The notes under the pieces were generated by a model, which saw only the letters and a program-made list of their open reading frames with translations, did no database searches and was not told the origin of the DNA. A stretch of 12,230 nucleotides of DNA, taken from assembly GCA_902803305.1 (NCBI GenBank), contig CADCPL010000015.1, positions 1-12,230 on the forward strand. Direction: 5' to 3'. The position numbers were made by a program, and so were the translations under genes. Origin of the DNA: an uncultured Lachnospiraceae bacterium (GTDB lineage: Bacteria > Bacillota > Clostridia > Lachnospirales > Lachnospiraceae). Positions 1 to 6,438 of this stretch are shown here, one piece after another. Positions within the stretch are counted from its first letter, which is position 1; every line of letters begins with the position of its first letter.

Positions 1-466
1 CATAGATCCCGAAAAATGTAAAGGATGCGGCCGCTGTATAGGTGCATGTGCTTTTGATGCTATCGTAAATGATAACTGGGACGCTGCGCAGATGCTTGGA
101 AGAAGAATGGCTGAGTACACTCTTGCAGTACTTAACGGACGGCCTCATTTTCATATCAGCCTCATAACCGATGTTTCTCCTAACTGTGACTGTCACGGCG
201 AAAATGATGCACCGATACTACCTGATATAGGAATGCTTGCATCGTTTGATCCGGTTGCGCTTGATATGGCCTGCGTGGATCTGTGCCAAAAGGCCGAGCC
301 TATCAGGAACAGCCAGCTTGGAGACAATATGGCGAGCGAGCATTTCCATGATCACGGAAATGTATGGCAGAACAGTAATCCGAACACTTCATGGGCCGAG
401 ACTCTCGAGCATGCGGAAAAGCTCGGGATCGGCACCCGTGACTATGAACTCATAACGATGAAATAA
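1..466 (+). CDS. DUF362-family 4Fe-4S ferredoxin protein, C-terminal part (5' truncated by window edge)
   Basis: The frame is open from base 2, so the gene starts upstream of the window; 154 residues are visible. Fragment residues 6-16 form a Cys-x2-Cys-x2-Cys-x3-Cys ferredoxin motif that should bind a [4Fe-4S] cluster. Further on there is an N-C-D-C element (Cys62 and Cys64) followed by PDIGMLASFDPVALD, the conserved C-terminal signature of DUF362 proteins, common in clostridia and often annotated as DUF362 or iron-sulfur proteins. The likely role is cytoplasmic electron transfer, but the substrate is unknown for the family. The stop at 464-466 is 27 bases before thioredoxin with no terminator between, so the two are probably co-transcribed. 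Alternative: any ferredoxin-fused protein with this C-terminus; the N-terminal DUF362 core cannot be seen. Confidence 0.85.
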   Translation, partial: IDPEKCKGCGRCIGACAFDAIVNDNWDAAQMLGRRMAEYTLAVLNGRPHFHISLITDVSPNCDCHGENDAPILPDIGMLASFDPVALDMACVDLCQKAEPIRNSQLGDNMASEHFHDHGNVWQNSNPNTSWAETLEHAEKLGIGTRDYELITMK

Positions 467-480
467 TAACGATGAGAAAA

Positions 481-488
481 AAAGGAGG
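481..488 (+). promoter_or_regulatory. Ribosome binding site of thioredoxin gene
   Basis: AAAGGAGG lies 5 bases before the ATG at 494. It is a near-perfect Shine-Dalgarno sequence and fixes the start of the thioredoxin gene. Confidence 0.85.
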
Positions 489-493
489 GTTTT

Positions 494-811
494 ATGGCTG
501 AACTTGTGATCACAAAAGACAATTTCGAGAAGGAAGTTCTTGGTGCCGACAAACCGGTAGTGGTTGATTTTTGGGCACCCTGGTGCGGCCCCTGCAGAAT
601 GATGGGACCTATCCTCGAAGAGTTTGCAAAAGAGTTCGAAGGAAAGTATATCGTCGGAAAAGTGAATGTTGATGATGAGGAGGAACTGTCCGGAAGATTC
701 AACATCATGAGCATCCCCACGATCAAGGTATTTAAGAACGGACAGGAGACGGCCAGTGCGCTCGGAGTACAGTCCAAAGAAAAACTCATAGAGCTGATAG
801 GAGATGCCTGA
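494..811 (+). CDS. trxA: Thioredoxin
   Basis: A 105-residue protein of ordinary thioredoxin length, acting in the cytoplasm as a dithiol-disulfide reductant that receives electrons from thioredoxin reductase. The active site WCGPC is at residues 30-34 (Cys31 and Cys34). The buried Asp25 in VVVDFW and the cis-proline Pro75 in SIPT are both in their expected places, so the protein should be catalytically complete. No signal peptide is present. The ATG at 494 is preceded by a strong ribosome site. It follows the DUF362 iron-sulfur gene by 27 bases, which suggests a shared redox transcript. No reductase gene is in view. No clear hairpin terminator follows before the promoter at 818-847. Confidence 0.97.
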   Translation: MAELVITKDNFEKEVLGADKPVVVDFWAPWCGPCRMMGPILEEFAKEFEGKYIVGKVNVDDEEELSGRFNIMSIPTIKVFKNGQETASALGVQSKEKLIELIGDA

Positions 812-817
812 TTCATA

Positions 818-847
818 TAGACACGGCTTAAACAGCGATGTTATAAT
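818..847 (+). promoter_or_regulatory. Strong sigma-A-type promoter with extended -10
   Basis: TAGACA (818-823, 5 of 6 matches to the -35 consensus), an 18-base spacer, and a perfect TATAAT (842-847) preceded by TG one base upstream (839-840), giving an extended -10. Transcription would start near 854, leaving a leader of about 34 bases before the ATG at 888. This should drive the two small membrane protein genes. It is a sequence match only. Confidence 0.75.
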
Positions 848-887
848 ACTAAAGATGCATTTTCTGACTTGAATTGGAGGACTTATT

Positions 888-1292
888 ATGGCATGTTTTC
901 TCGTACCTGCTTCCGAAGCAGTTGTAACGACCGTTATTGAAAAGGTTGTAAGATCAAAAGAGAATAAAAACGGCGATCTGACAGTTAAAGCTGATGCAGA
1001 CAGCCTCAAAGTCAGTTTATCCGAGAAGCTCGGTTGGCTGAACAGGATGTTGTGGGGCGGCAGTGCACTGCTTGCTTTTGAGCATGTGTGGCACGGAGAG
1101 GTAGTTCCGACATTCCCGTTCCTGACTGCGGTTACAAACGGAGAGACGTCAGAGATGCTGCAGGAGATGGGAACTGCGGGAGTCGGAATGGCAGTTCTTG
1201 TTACGGCAATATGGGGATGCATGGTTGCTGCATCTTCCGTTATCAGCAAAAGAAAAGTTGCTGCCTCCGAAGAGACGCAGAAGGAGGTATGA
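888..1292 (+). CDS. Uncharacterised small membrane protein (first of a pair)
   Basis: A 134-residue protein of unknown function. The start ATG at 888 has GGAGG at 876-880. The N-terminal part (1-45) is mostly soluble: a hydrophobic, alanine/valine-rich opening, then a charged Lys/Glu/Asp stretch. Two hydrophobic segments follow, at about 51-65 and 95-118, and the C-terminus is charged (from residue 121). Just after the first segment lies a striking EHVWHGE motif (65-71) with His66, His69 and flanking acids and tryptophan, then a FPFLTA element. Histidines at a membrane edge could bind metal or heme, but this is speculative. The stop is separated by one base from the next small membrane gene, and both sit between their own promoter and terminator, so they probably act together. 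I recall similar protein pairs in anaerobes but cannot confirm this without a search. Confidence 0.85.
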   Translation: MACFLVPASEAVVTTVIEKVVRSKENKNGDLTVKADADSLKVSLSEKLGWLNRMLWGGSALLAFEHVWHGEVVPTFPFLTAVTNGETSEMLQEMGTAGVGMAVLVTAIWGCMVAASSVISKRKVAASEETQKEV

Positions 1293-1293
1293 A

Positions 1294-1611
1294 ATGACAT
1301 TACTTATAACTGTATTTGCGGCGATCATCACAACGATCGTATGGTATAAAAGAGATAACAGACAGGAAATGCAGCTCGGAACGCTTTGTCTTATGTTCTG
1401 GGGCGCATCGCTCATGTGGCTTGTTGATGCGATTGTTGAGTATACGGAACTTGGAGCACAGTTTTTTATGCAGGATCCTGCGGATATGCTTAATGACAGT
1501 TATCTGGGGCTGTCGGTCGTGGCACTCGGACTTGTCATATGGCTTGTGATACTTCTGATCAAAGATCCGAGAGGGGTCGTGCGGAGCGCACTTGCCAATA
1601 AGAGCAGATAA
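1294..1611 (+). CDS. Uncharacterised small membrane protein (second of a pair)
   Basis: A 105-residue protein of unknown function. I chose the ATG at 1294 because GGAGG lies at 1283-1287 with proper spacing and the upstream gene ends at 1292; a longer frame from 1198 would only overlap the first gene and adds a non-membrane basic stretch. Three hydrophobic segments are visible at about residues 2-18, 29-48 and 71-90. The second contains acidic residues (Asp45, Glu49) within or beside the membrane, next to a MWLVDAIVEY element, and the loop 56-70 is acidic. The C-terminus is short and basic, so it is probably cytoplasmic. It is translated with the preceding gene and followed seven bases later by a strong terminator. 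No catalytic motif is recognised. Confidence 0.85.
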   Translation: MTLLITVFAAIITTIVWYKRDNRQEMQLGTLCLMFWGASLMWLVDAIVEYTELGAQFFMQDPADMLNDSYLGLSVVALGLVIWLVILLIKDPRGVVRSALANKSR

Positions 1612-1617
1612 GGAACC

Positions 1618-1651
1618 GGCGGTTTTGACTTTGTCAGGACCGCCTTTATTT
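1618..1651 (+). terminator. Rho-independent terminator after the small membrane protein pair
   Basis: GGCGGTTTTGAC (1618-1629) pairs with GTCAGGACCGCC (1633-1644): a 12-bp stem including two G-U wobbles, a 3-base loop (TTT), then TTTATTT. It starts seven bases after the stop codon of the second small gene. It closes that transcription unit and lies before the larB start. Confidence 0.87.
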
Positions 1652-1669
1652 GATGTAAGCGGTGAACGG

Positions 1670-2428
1670 ATGAGTACAGACTACAGAGAGATACTTAATG
1701 GCGTAAGAGATAAGACGATCAGTGTTGAAGAAGCACTTCTCCGGCTTAAAGAAGTTCCGTTTGAAGATATCGATTATGCAAAAGTCGACATACATAGAAA
1801 ACTCAGACAGGGTAGTGCCGAGATTATTTACGGCGAGGGCAAGACTACGGAGCAGATCCGCGGGATCGTTGAAGTAATGCAAAAAAACGGTCAGGATCTG
1901 ATCTTGATCACGAGACTGTCACGGGATTCGTTTGATGAACTTAAGGATATATGCGGAATAAAATATCACGAGCAGGCAAGGATGGCGACTGTCGGAGAAT
2001 TCCCCGAGCCTGACGGTATTGGGAGGATCGTAGTTACCACAGCCGGTACCAGCGATGTTCCTGTCGCGGAAGAAGCGGTGGTTACCGCACGTTTTCTCGG
2101 CAATGAGGTTACAACACTATATGACGTCGGAGTGTCAGGACTTCATAGACTGTTGGCACATCTTGATGATATAATGTCAGCGTCCGTTATCATAGTCGTA
2201 GCGGGTATGGAAGGAGCTCTTGCAAGCGTGATCGGCGGTCTTGCCGACTGCCCCGTCATTGCGGTTCCCACGAGTGTGGGATACGGAGCGGCTTTTGAAG
2301 GTATGACGGCACTTCTTTGCATGCTCAATTCGTGTGCGAGTGCTGTTTCGGTAGTGAACATAGACAACGGATTCGGCGCGGGCTATGTTGCCAATCTGAT
2401 CAATCACAGGAAAACCGAAAGGGAATGA
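1670..2428 (+). CDS. larB: LarB, nicotinate adenine dinucleotide carboxylase/hydrolase (nickel-pincer cofactor synthesis)
   Basis: LarB carboxylates the pyridinium ring of nicotinic acid adenine dinucleotide and hydrolyses the phosphoanhydride, the first step towards the nickel-pincer nucleotide of lactate racemase and related enzymes. The protein is 252 residues, typical for the family. An N-terminal helical part (1-60, with LSVEEAL-like and GEGKT elements) precedes a PurE-like carboxylase domain (about 118-245) with TTAGTSDVPVAEEA (123-136), DVGVSGLHRL (152-161), VVAGMEGALASV (176-187) and PTSVGYG (200-206). Cys222 in LNSCASAV aligns with the catalytic Cys221 known from Lactobacillus plantarum LarB. 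I chose the ATG at 1670 (GGTGA at 1661-1665) because it begins the family's normal N-terminus; an in-frame ATG at 1592 would place a terminator inside the gene. larC follows after one base. Confidence 0.95.
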   Translation: MSTDYREILNGVRDKTISVEEALLRLKEVPFEDIDYAKVDIHRKLRQGSAEIIYGEGKTTEQIRGIVEVMQKNGQDLILITRLSRDSFDELKDICGIKYHEQARMATVGEFPEPDGIGRIVVTTAGTSDVPVAEEAVVTARFLGNEVTTLYDVGVSGLHRLLAHLDDIMSASVIIVVAGMEGALASVIGGLADCPVIAVPTSVGYGAAFEGMTALLCMLNSCASAVSVVNIDNGFGAGYVANLINHRKTERE

Positions 2429-2429
2429 T

Positions 2430-3227
2430 TTGAAGACTCTTTATCTTGATCTGTCAATGGGAGCTGCTGGTGATATGATCACCGGAGCTCTGTACGAACT
2501 TCTTGACGAAGCCGGAAAAAAGGAATTTCTCGAGAAGATAAACGGACTCGGCCTTCACGGGGTAGAGGTATGTGTAAAAAATAAGACAAAATGCGGGGTG
2601 TCGGGTACGGAAGTAGATGTCCTGATACACGGACATATTGAAGATGAAGACCATCATGGACATCACCACGGCCATGACAGTGAACATCATCATGAACACC
2701 GGCATGAGCATCACCATGAACATCACAGTATGGACGATATCGGCAGGATCATTGACAGCCTTTGCGTCTCCGATACTGTTAAGATAAAAGCAAAAGAGGT
2801 ATACGAAGTGATTGCGGGAGCCGAGAGCAAGGCTCACGGCGTTCCGGTAACCGAGGTTCATTTTCATGAGGTCGGAGCAATGGATGCTGTAGCCGACGTG
2901 ACTGCCGTTTGTATCCTCATGGAGATGCTCGCGGTTGATAAAGTATATTCTTCGCCGATATGTGTAGGATACGGGACTGTTGAATGCGCTCACGGTATAA
3001 TGCCTGTTCCCGCACCTGCAACGGCAAATATACTCGAGGGACTACCAACTTATCCCGGAGATACGGAAGGTGAGATGTGCACTCCGACGGGAGCTGCACT
3101 TATCAGATCATTTACCGATGAGTTCGGACCGATATCGGAAGAAAGGCCGAACCGGATCGGACACGGAATGGGAAAAAGAGATTACGGAGTATCAAGCGCG
3201 CTTTCAGCGTTTATTATGGAGTCGTAA
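2430..3227 (+). CDS. larC: LarC N-terminal-domain protein (nickel insertion, NPN cofactor) with His-rich loop; C-terminal domain absent
   Basis: LarC inserts nickel into the pincer nucleotide in a CTP-dependent cyclometallation. This 265-residue protein matches the N-terminal half of LarC: LYLDLSMGAAGDM (4-16), VTEVHFHEVGAMDAVADV (140-157), CTPTGAAL (217-224) and GHGMGKRDYG (244-253). Residues 67-99 hold 18 histidines mixed with Asp/Glu, a likely nickel-binding or storage loop. The start is TTG at 2430: it is one base after the larB stop, has AGGG at 2420-2423, and the first ATG inside would remove the conserved LYLD strand. The usual C-terminal domain (LarC2, with its LETNIDDM-type motif and the CTP site) is missing; the frame stops at 3225-3227 and neither other plus-strand frame continues it. 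LarC2 may be encoded elsewhere, or the protein may be a shortened variant. Confidence 0.9.
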   Translation: MKTLYLDLSMGAAGDMITGALYELLDEAGKKEFLEKINGLGLHGVEVCVKNKTKCGVSGTEVDVLIHGHIEDEDHHGHHHGHDSEHHHEHRHEHHHEHHSMDDIGRIIDSLCVSDTVKIKAKEVYEVIAGAESKAHGVPVTEVHFHEVGAMDAVADVTAVCILMEMLAVDKVYSSPICVGYGTVECAHGIMPVPAPATANILEGLPTYPGDTEGEMCTPTGAALIRSFTDEFGPISEERPNRIGHGMGKRDYGVSSALSAFIMES

Positions 3228-3229
3228 GC

Positions 3230-3235
3230 AGAAGG
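3230..3235 (+). promoter_or_regulatory. Ribosome binding site fixing a TTG start for the GH9 gene
   Basis: AGAAGG lies 8 bases before TTG at 3244. It is the only well-spaced ribosome site upstream of the lipoprotein signal peptide, and supports TTG 3244 over the ATG at 3070 that lies deep in larC. Confidence 0.65.
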
Positions 3236-3243
3236 TATTAAGA

Positions 3244-5541
3244 TTGGTTATCAGCAGGGTAAAAAAATGTATATGTGCAGCTTTTGTGCTTCTCATGTGC
3301 TGTCTTACTGCATGCAGTTTTAAATTTGTTATGTCTGAGGAAAAACCTGAGACACAGACGCAGACTGTTTCCGAGCCGGTGCCTGAAGCAGAGGATATTG
3401 TTGATCCGGAAACAGAGGATGTATCCGAACCCGAAGAGCCCGCATCCGAACCTTCGGGTGACAACCTGATCCCGGGCGGAGATTTCAGTGAAAAAAACAG
3501 TAAGTGGTCGGTATATAAGGAATCCGGAGGAAGTGCTGATATACAGGTGGGGCAGGGAAAACTGACGCTTGTCATTAATTCACCCGGTACCAAGGCTCAT
3601 TCGGTACAGCTTTACTGCGACGGATTTCAGCTGCTTGAAGGCGGTAGATATACCTTCTCGTGCGAGATAAGCTCTGACACACCCAGATATTTCGAGTGGC
3701 GGATCCAGCAAAACGGCGGCGATTATCATCCGTATGCGCAGATAGAACACGTTGATATCGGACCCGATCCGATCACTCTCAAGTATGAGTTTGTCATGGA
3801 GGAGCCTTCGGATCCTTCGCCCAGACTCTGTTTTAATCTCGGCGATGCGGACGGATCGCAGGGACTTTCGGCTCATAAGGTAGTGCTTGATGATGTGATG
3901 CTCACGGCGGATCTTTCTCAGGCAAAAAGTATAGACAGGCAACAGATTATGAATGATATAAACATTAATCAGATAGGTTATCATCCGAGAGATGAAAAAC
4001 GTGCTGTTTTCAGATACAGTGATAACGGCGACGGATATTTCGAGGTGATTGATGCTGTAAGCGGAGAAAGCGTATACCGCGGAGAACTTGAAAAGGGACT
4101 GACATACGGATCGTCGGGAGATAATGTATGCTACGCTGATTTTTCAAGCGTGAAAGATATCGGAACTTATTTCATATCGGCGCCGGTCAGCGGACAGTCA
4201 TATGAGTTTTCGATATCGGAAAATGTATATGCCGATGCTCTTGTTGACAGCCTCAGGATGCTTTACCTTCAGAGATGCGGATGTAAGCTGCCCGAAGAGC
4301 TTGCGGAGGAATTTGCTCATGAAGCATGCCATACCGAAAAAGCGCAGATATATGGAACCGAGGAGTATATAGATGTAAGCGGTGGCTGGCATGATGCGGG
4401 CGATTACGGAAGATACACCGTTCCCGGCGCAAAAGCTGCAGCAGACCTGCTCCTGGCATATGAAATGTATCCGGGTGCGTTCACTGACGCAAATAATATC
4501 CCCGAGAGCGGCAACGGGGTTCCCGATATTCTTGATGAAGCAAGATACGAGCTGGACTGGCTGCTGAAAATGCAGGCAGCCGACGGCGGAGTCTATCATA
4601 AAGTTACAGGACTTCAGTTTGACGGAGTCGTAAAGGCCGACGAGTGTACGGAAAAGTTATATGTCATGCCGACATCAAAAACAGCGACTGCTGATTTTGC
4701 CGGGGTAATGTATATGGCAGCAAGAGTATATCACAGCATTGACGAAGGATTTGCAAAGAAGTGCATGGATGCTGCGGATCGTGCCCTTGAAGATTATGCA
4801 AGACATATCGGAGAATCCAATTACACCAATCCTTCGGATGTAAAAACAGGTGAATACGGTGACGGTTGCTCGGTGGACGAATATCTCTGGGCAATATGTG
4901 AGGGATATAAGACGAGCGGCGATGAGCGCTTTGAAAAACTTCTTGAAACGGTCGATCTTTCCAAGATGAAAAACGACGGATTCGGCTGGGCCGATATGAG
5001 CGGGTATGCATACTATGCTTATCTGTCTGCCGATAAGCCGATGAGTGCACCGAAAGATCTTAAGAACAGGTTTTACGAATACTGTGATAACGTAAGAGAT
5101 ATCACACTGTACGGTGAGGCATACGGCAGCTCTATAAAGTCAGATTATCCGTGGGGATCGAACATGACGATCGCGAATAACGGTATGGCGCTTCTGATGG
5201 CTTACCGGTTTACCGGAAAAGATGATTACAGGCTTGCCGCAAAGAGACAGCTTGATTATCTGCTCGGGACAAATACCACTTCATACTGTTTCCTGACCGG
5301 GTACGGAACACAGACTCCGGAGCATCCGCACCACAGACCGAGTCAGGCGGTAGGGGAGTGCATGAAGGGAATGCTCGTCGGAGGACCTGATTCCAATCTG
5401 GAAGATCCGTATGCAAGATCGGTGCTTTCGGGACTTCCCAAAGCCAAGTGCTACGTTGACAATGAGCAGAGTTACTCATGCAATGAGATAACGATCTATT
5501 GGAATTCGCCGCTCTGTTTCCTGCTTGCGGGGCTTAAGTAG
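3244..5541 (+). CDS. Lipoprotein GH9 endoglucanase/cellulase with CBM4/9-like and Ig-like domains
   Basis: A 765-residue surface-anchored glycoside hydrolase that should cleave beta-1,4-glucans such as cellulose by inversion. From the TTG start: basic n-region and hydrophobic stretch (5-20), then lipobox LTAC with Cys24 as lipidation site; an acidic Pro/Glu/Thr-rich linker (31-72); a CBM4/9-like module (about 73-225, beginning NLIPGGDFSE); the GH9-type N-terminal Ig-like domain (about 239-330, opening INQIGYHP); and the GH9 catalytic domain (about 330-765). GGWHDAGDYGRY (380-391) carries the catalytic-base region, with Asp384 and Asp387; HHRPS (696-700) and SYSCNEITIYWNSP (743-756) with proton donor Glu748 are present, so the enzyme looks active. 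Its frame is open back to 3070 through larC, but the signal peptide and ribosome site point to 3244. It lies 16 bases after larC and 3 before the miaA-like gene. No dockerin or S-layer domain is present. Confidence 0.94.
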   Translation: MVISRVKKCICAAFVLLMCCLTACSFKFVMSEEKPETQTQTVSEPVPEAEDIVDPETEDVSEPEEPASEPSGDNLIPGGDFSEKNSKWSVYKESGGSADIQVGQGKLTLVINSPGTKAHSVQLYCDGFQLLEGGRYTFSCEISSDTPRYFEWRIQQNGGDYHPYAQIEHVDIGPDPITLKYEFVMEEPSDPSPRLCFNLGDADGSQGLSAHKVVLDDVMLTADLSQAKSIDRQQIMNDININQIGYHPRDEKRAVFRYSDNGDGYFEVIDAVSGESVYRGELEKGLTYGSSGDNVCYADFSSVKDIGTYFISAPVSGQSYEFSISENVYADALVDSLRMLYLQRCGCKLPEELAEEFAHEACHTEKAQIYGTEEYIDVSGGWHDAGDYGRYTVPGAKAAADLLLAYEMYPGAFTDANNIPESGNGVPDILDEARYELDWLLKMQAADGGVYHKVTGLQFDGVVKADECTEKLYVMPTSKTATADFAGVMYMAARVYHSIDEGFAKKCMDAADRALEDYARHIGESNYTNPSDVKTGEYGDGCSVDEYLWAICEGYKTSGDERFEKLLETVDLSKMKNDGFGWADMSGYAYYAYLSADKPMSAPKDLKNRFYEYCDNVRDITLYGEAYGSSIKSDYPWGSNMTIANNGMALLMAYRFTGKDDYRLAAKRQLDYLLGTNTTSYCFLTGYGTQTPEHPHHRPSQAVGECMKGMLVGGPDSNLEDPYARSVLSGLPKAKCYVDNEQSYSCNEITIYWNSPLCFLLAGLK

Positions 5542-5544
5542 ACC

Positions 5545-6438
5545 ATGGAAAAGCTTGTCTGCATAGTCGGAACAAATGCATCGGGTAAGAGCGGTCTCGG
5601 AATAGAACTTGCAAAAAAGTGGGATGCGGAAATCGTGAGCGCCGACTCGAGGCAGGTATTTACAGGACTTGATCTCGGATCGGGAAAGGTCACAAAAGAG
5701 GAGATGCAGGGTATTCCTCATTATCTTCTCGATGTTGCCCGGCCGAATGATTTTTTCTCTTTATATCACTACCAGAAGCTCGCTTATGAAGCGATAGACG
5801 ATATATGCAGCAGGTCAAAAAAACCATTTCTCGTCGGAGGTACCGGACTGTATGTCAATGCTGTAGTGGACGGTTATAACCTTACAGGAGATTCGCCCGA
5901 TCCCGTTACAAGGAGTATGGTGGAGAGCAGATCGACGGATGAACTGCTTGCGATGATAAGAGAAAAAGCTCCGCGGATGCTTGATAAACTTGATATTCAA
6001 AACAGAAGAAGAGTGGAGCGCGCAGCAGAAAAAGCTTTGTCGGATGCGCCTGATGTTCCGAATGCCCCTCGATATGAAACACTTGTCCTGGGAGTGACAT
6101 GGCCGAGACCTGAACTTTACGAGAGGATAAGGATCCGGCTTGATAAGCGCCTTTCGGAAGGCATGATAGATGAAGTGAGAAGCCTTCGGGAAAACGGAGC
6201 GACGGATGGTTTTCTCTACAGGCTCGGACTTGAGTACAGATATATACTCATGTATCTTCGTGGTGAGTTTTCAAGTTACGAAGCTTTTTATGACAAGCTT
6301 TTCATGGAGATAAGACATCTTGCCAAAGAGCAGATGACGTGGTTCCGAAAAAGGAAAGATATAGTCTGGATCGACATGAAGGACGATCCTGCAGAAAGAT
6401 GCAATGAATTGATAGGGAAATTTTATGAACGGTCTTAG
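5545..6438 (+). CDS. miaA: MiaA-family tRNA dimethylallyltransferase, divergent variant
   Basis: MiaA transfers the dimethylallyl group to N6 of A37 in tRNAs reading UNN codons. The 297-residue protein has the P-loop GTNASGKS (9-16), the catalytic-region DSRQ (34-37), VGGTGLY (97-103), an NRRRVERA element (153-160), and a C-terminal AKEQMTWFRKR (260-270) matching the family's RQxTWFR motif. It departs from the standard form: DSRQVF replaces the usual DSMQVY, LGSGKVT replaces IGTAKPT, and LGLEYRYI (228-235) stands where most MiaA proteins have LGYKE. This suggests a paralogous subgroup, and the substrate may differ. The start ATG at 5545 has no good ribosome site (only GGGG at 5528-5531) and sits 3 bases after the GH9 stop, so translation is probably coupled. 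The 3' end overlaps the next gene by 14 bases. Confidence 0.88.
   Translation: MEKLVCIVGTNASGKSGLGIELAKKWDAEIVSADSRQVFTGLDLGSGKVTKEEMQGIPHYLLDVARPNDFFSLYHYQKLAYEAIDDICSRSKKPFLVGGTGLYVNAVVDGYNLTGDSPDPVTRSMVESRSTDELLAMIREKAPRMLDKLDIQNRRRVERAAEKALSDAPDVPNAPRYETLVLGVTWPRPELYERIRIRLDKRLSEGMIDEVRSLRENGATDGFLYRLGLEYRYILMYLRGEFSSYEAFYDKLFMEIRHLAKEQMTWFRKRKDIVWIDMKDDPAERCNELIGKFYERS

Noticed and set aside
389..1300. 303-codon open frame on the minus strand
   Set aside because: It covers thioredoxin and the first small membrane gene and has no recognisable domain or ribosome site. It is the antisense shadow of plus-strand genes with clear families and ribosome sites.
1625..1654. Possible larB promoter (TTGACT with TTTGAT)
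   Set aside because: The -10 match is poor, the -35 lies inside the terminator stem, and the transcript would start only about 9 bases before the ATG.
2642..2730. CAT/CAC-rich repeat as a possible CRISPR or microsatellite element
   Set aside because: The repetition follows from His codons in the LarC metal-binding loop; there are no regular spacers or palindromic repeats.
3070..3243. Upstream extension of the GH9 gene from ATG 3070
   Set aside because: The 58 extra codons overlap larC, would bury the lipoprotein signal peptide, and lack a ribosome site as good as the AGAAGG before TTG 3244.
3180..3270. Programmed frameshift joining larC to a downstream LarC2 as in Lactobacillus plantarum
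   Set aside because: No LarC2-like protein is encoded in the other frames downstream. The open frame that overlaps larC is the cellulase, which is in the +1 rather than the -1 frame. The A7 run at 3261-3267 lies after the larC stop.
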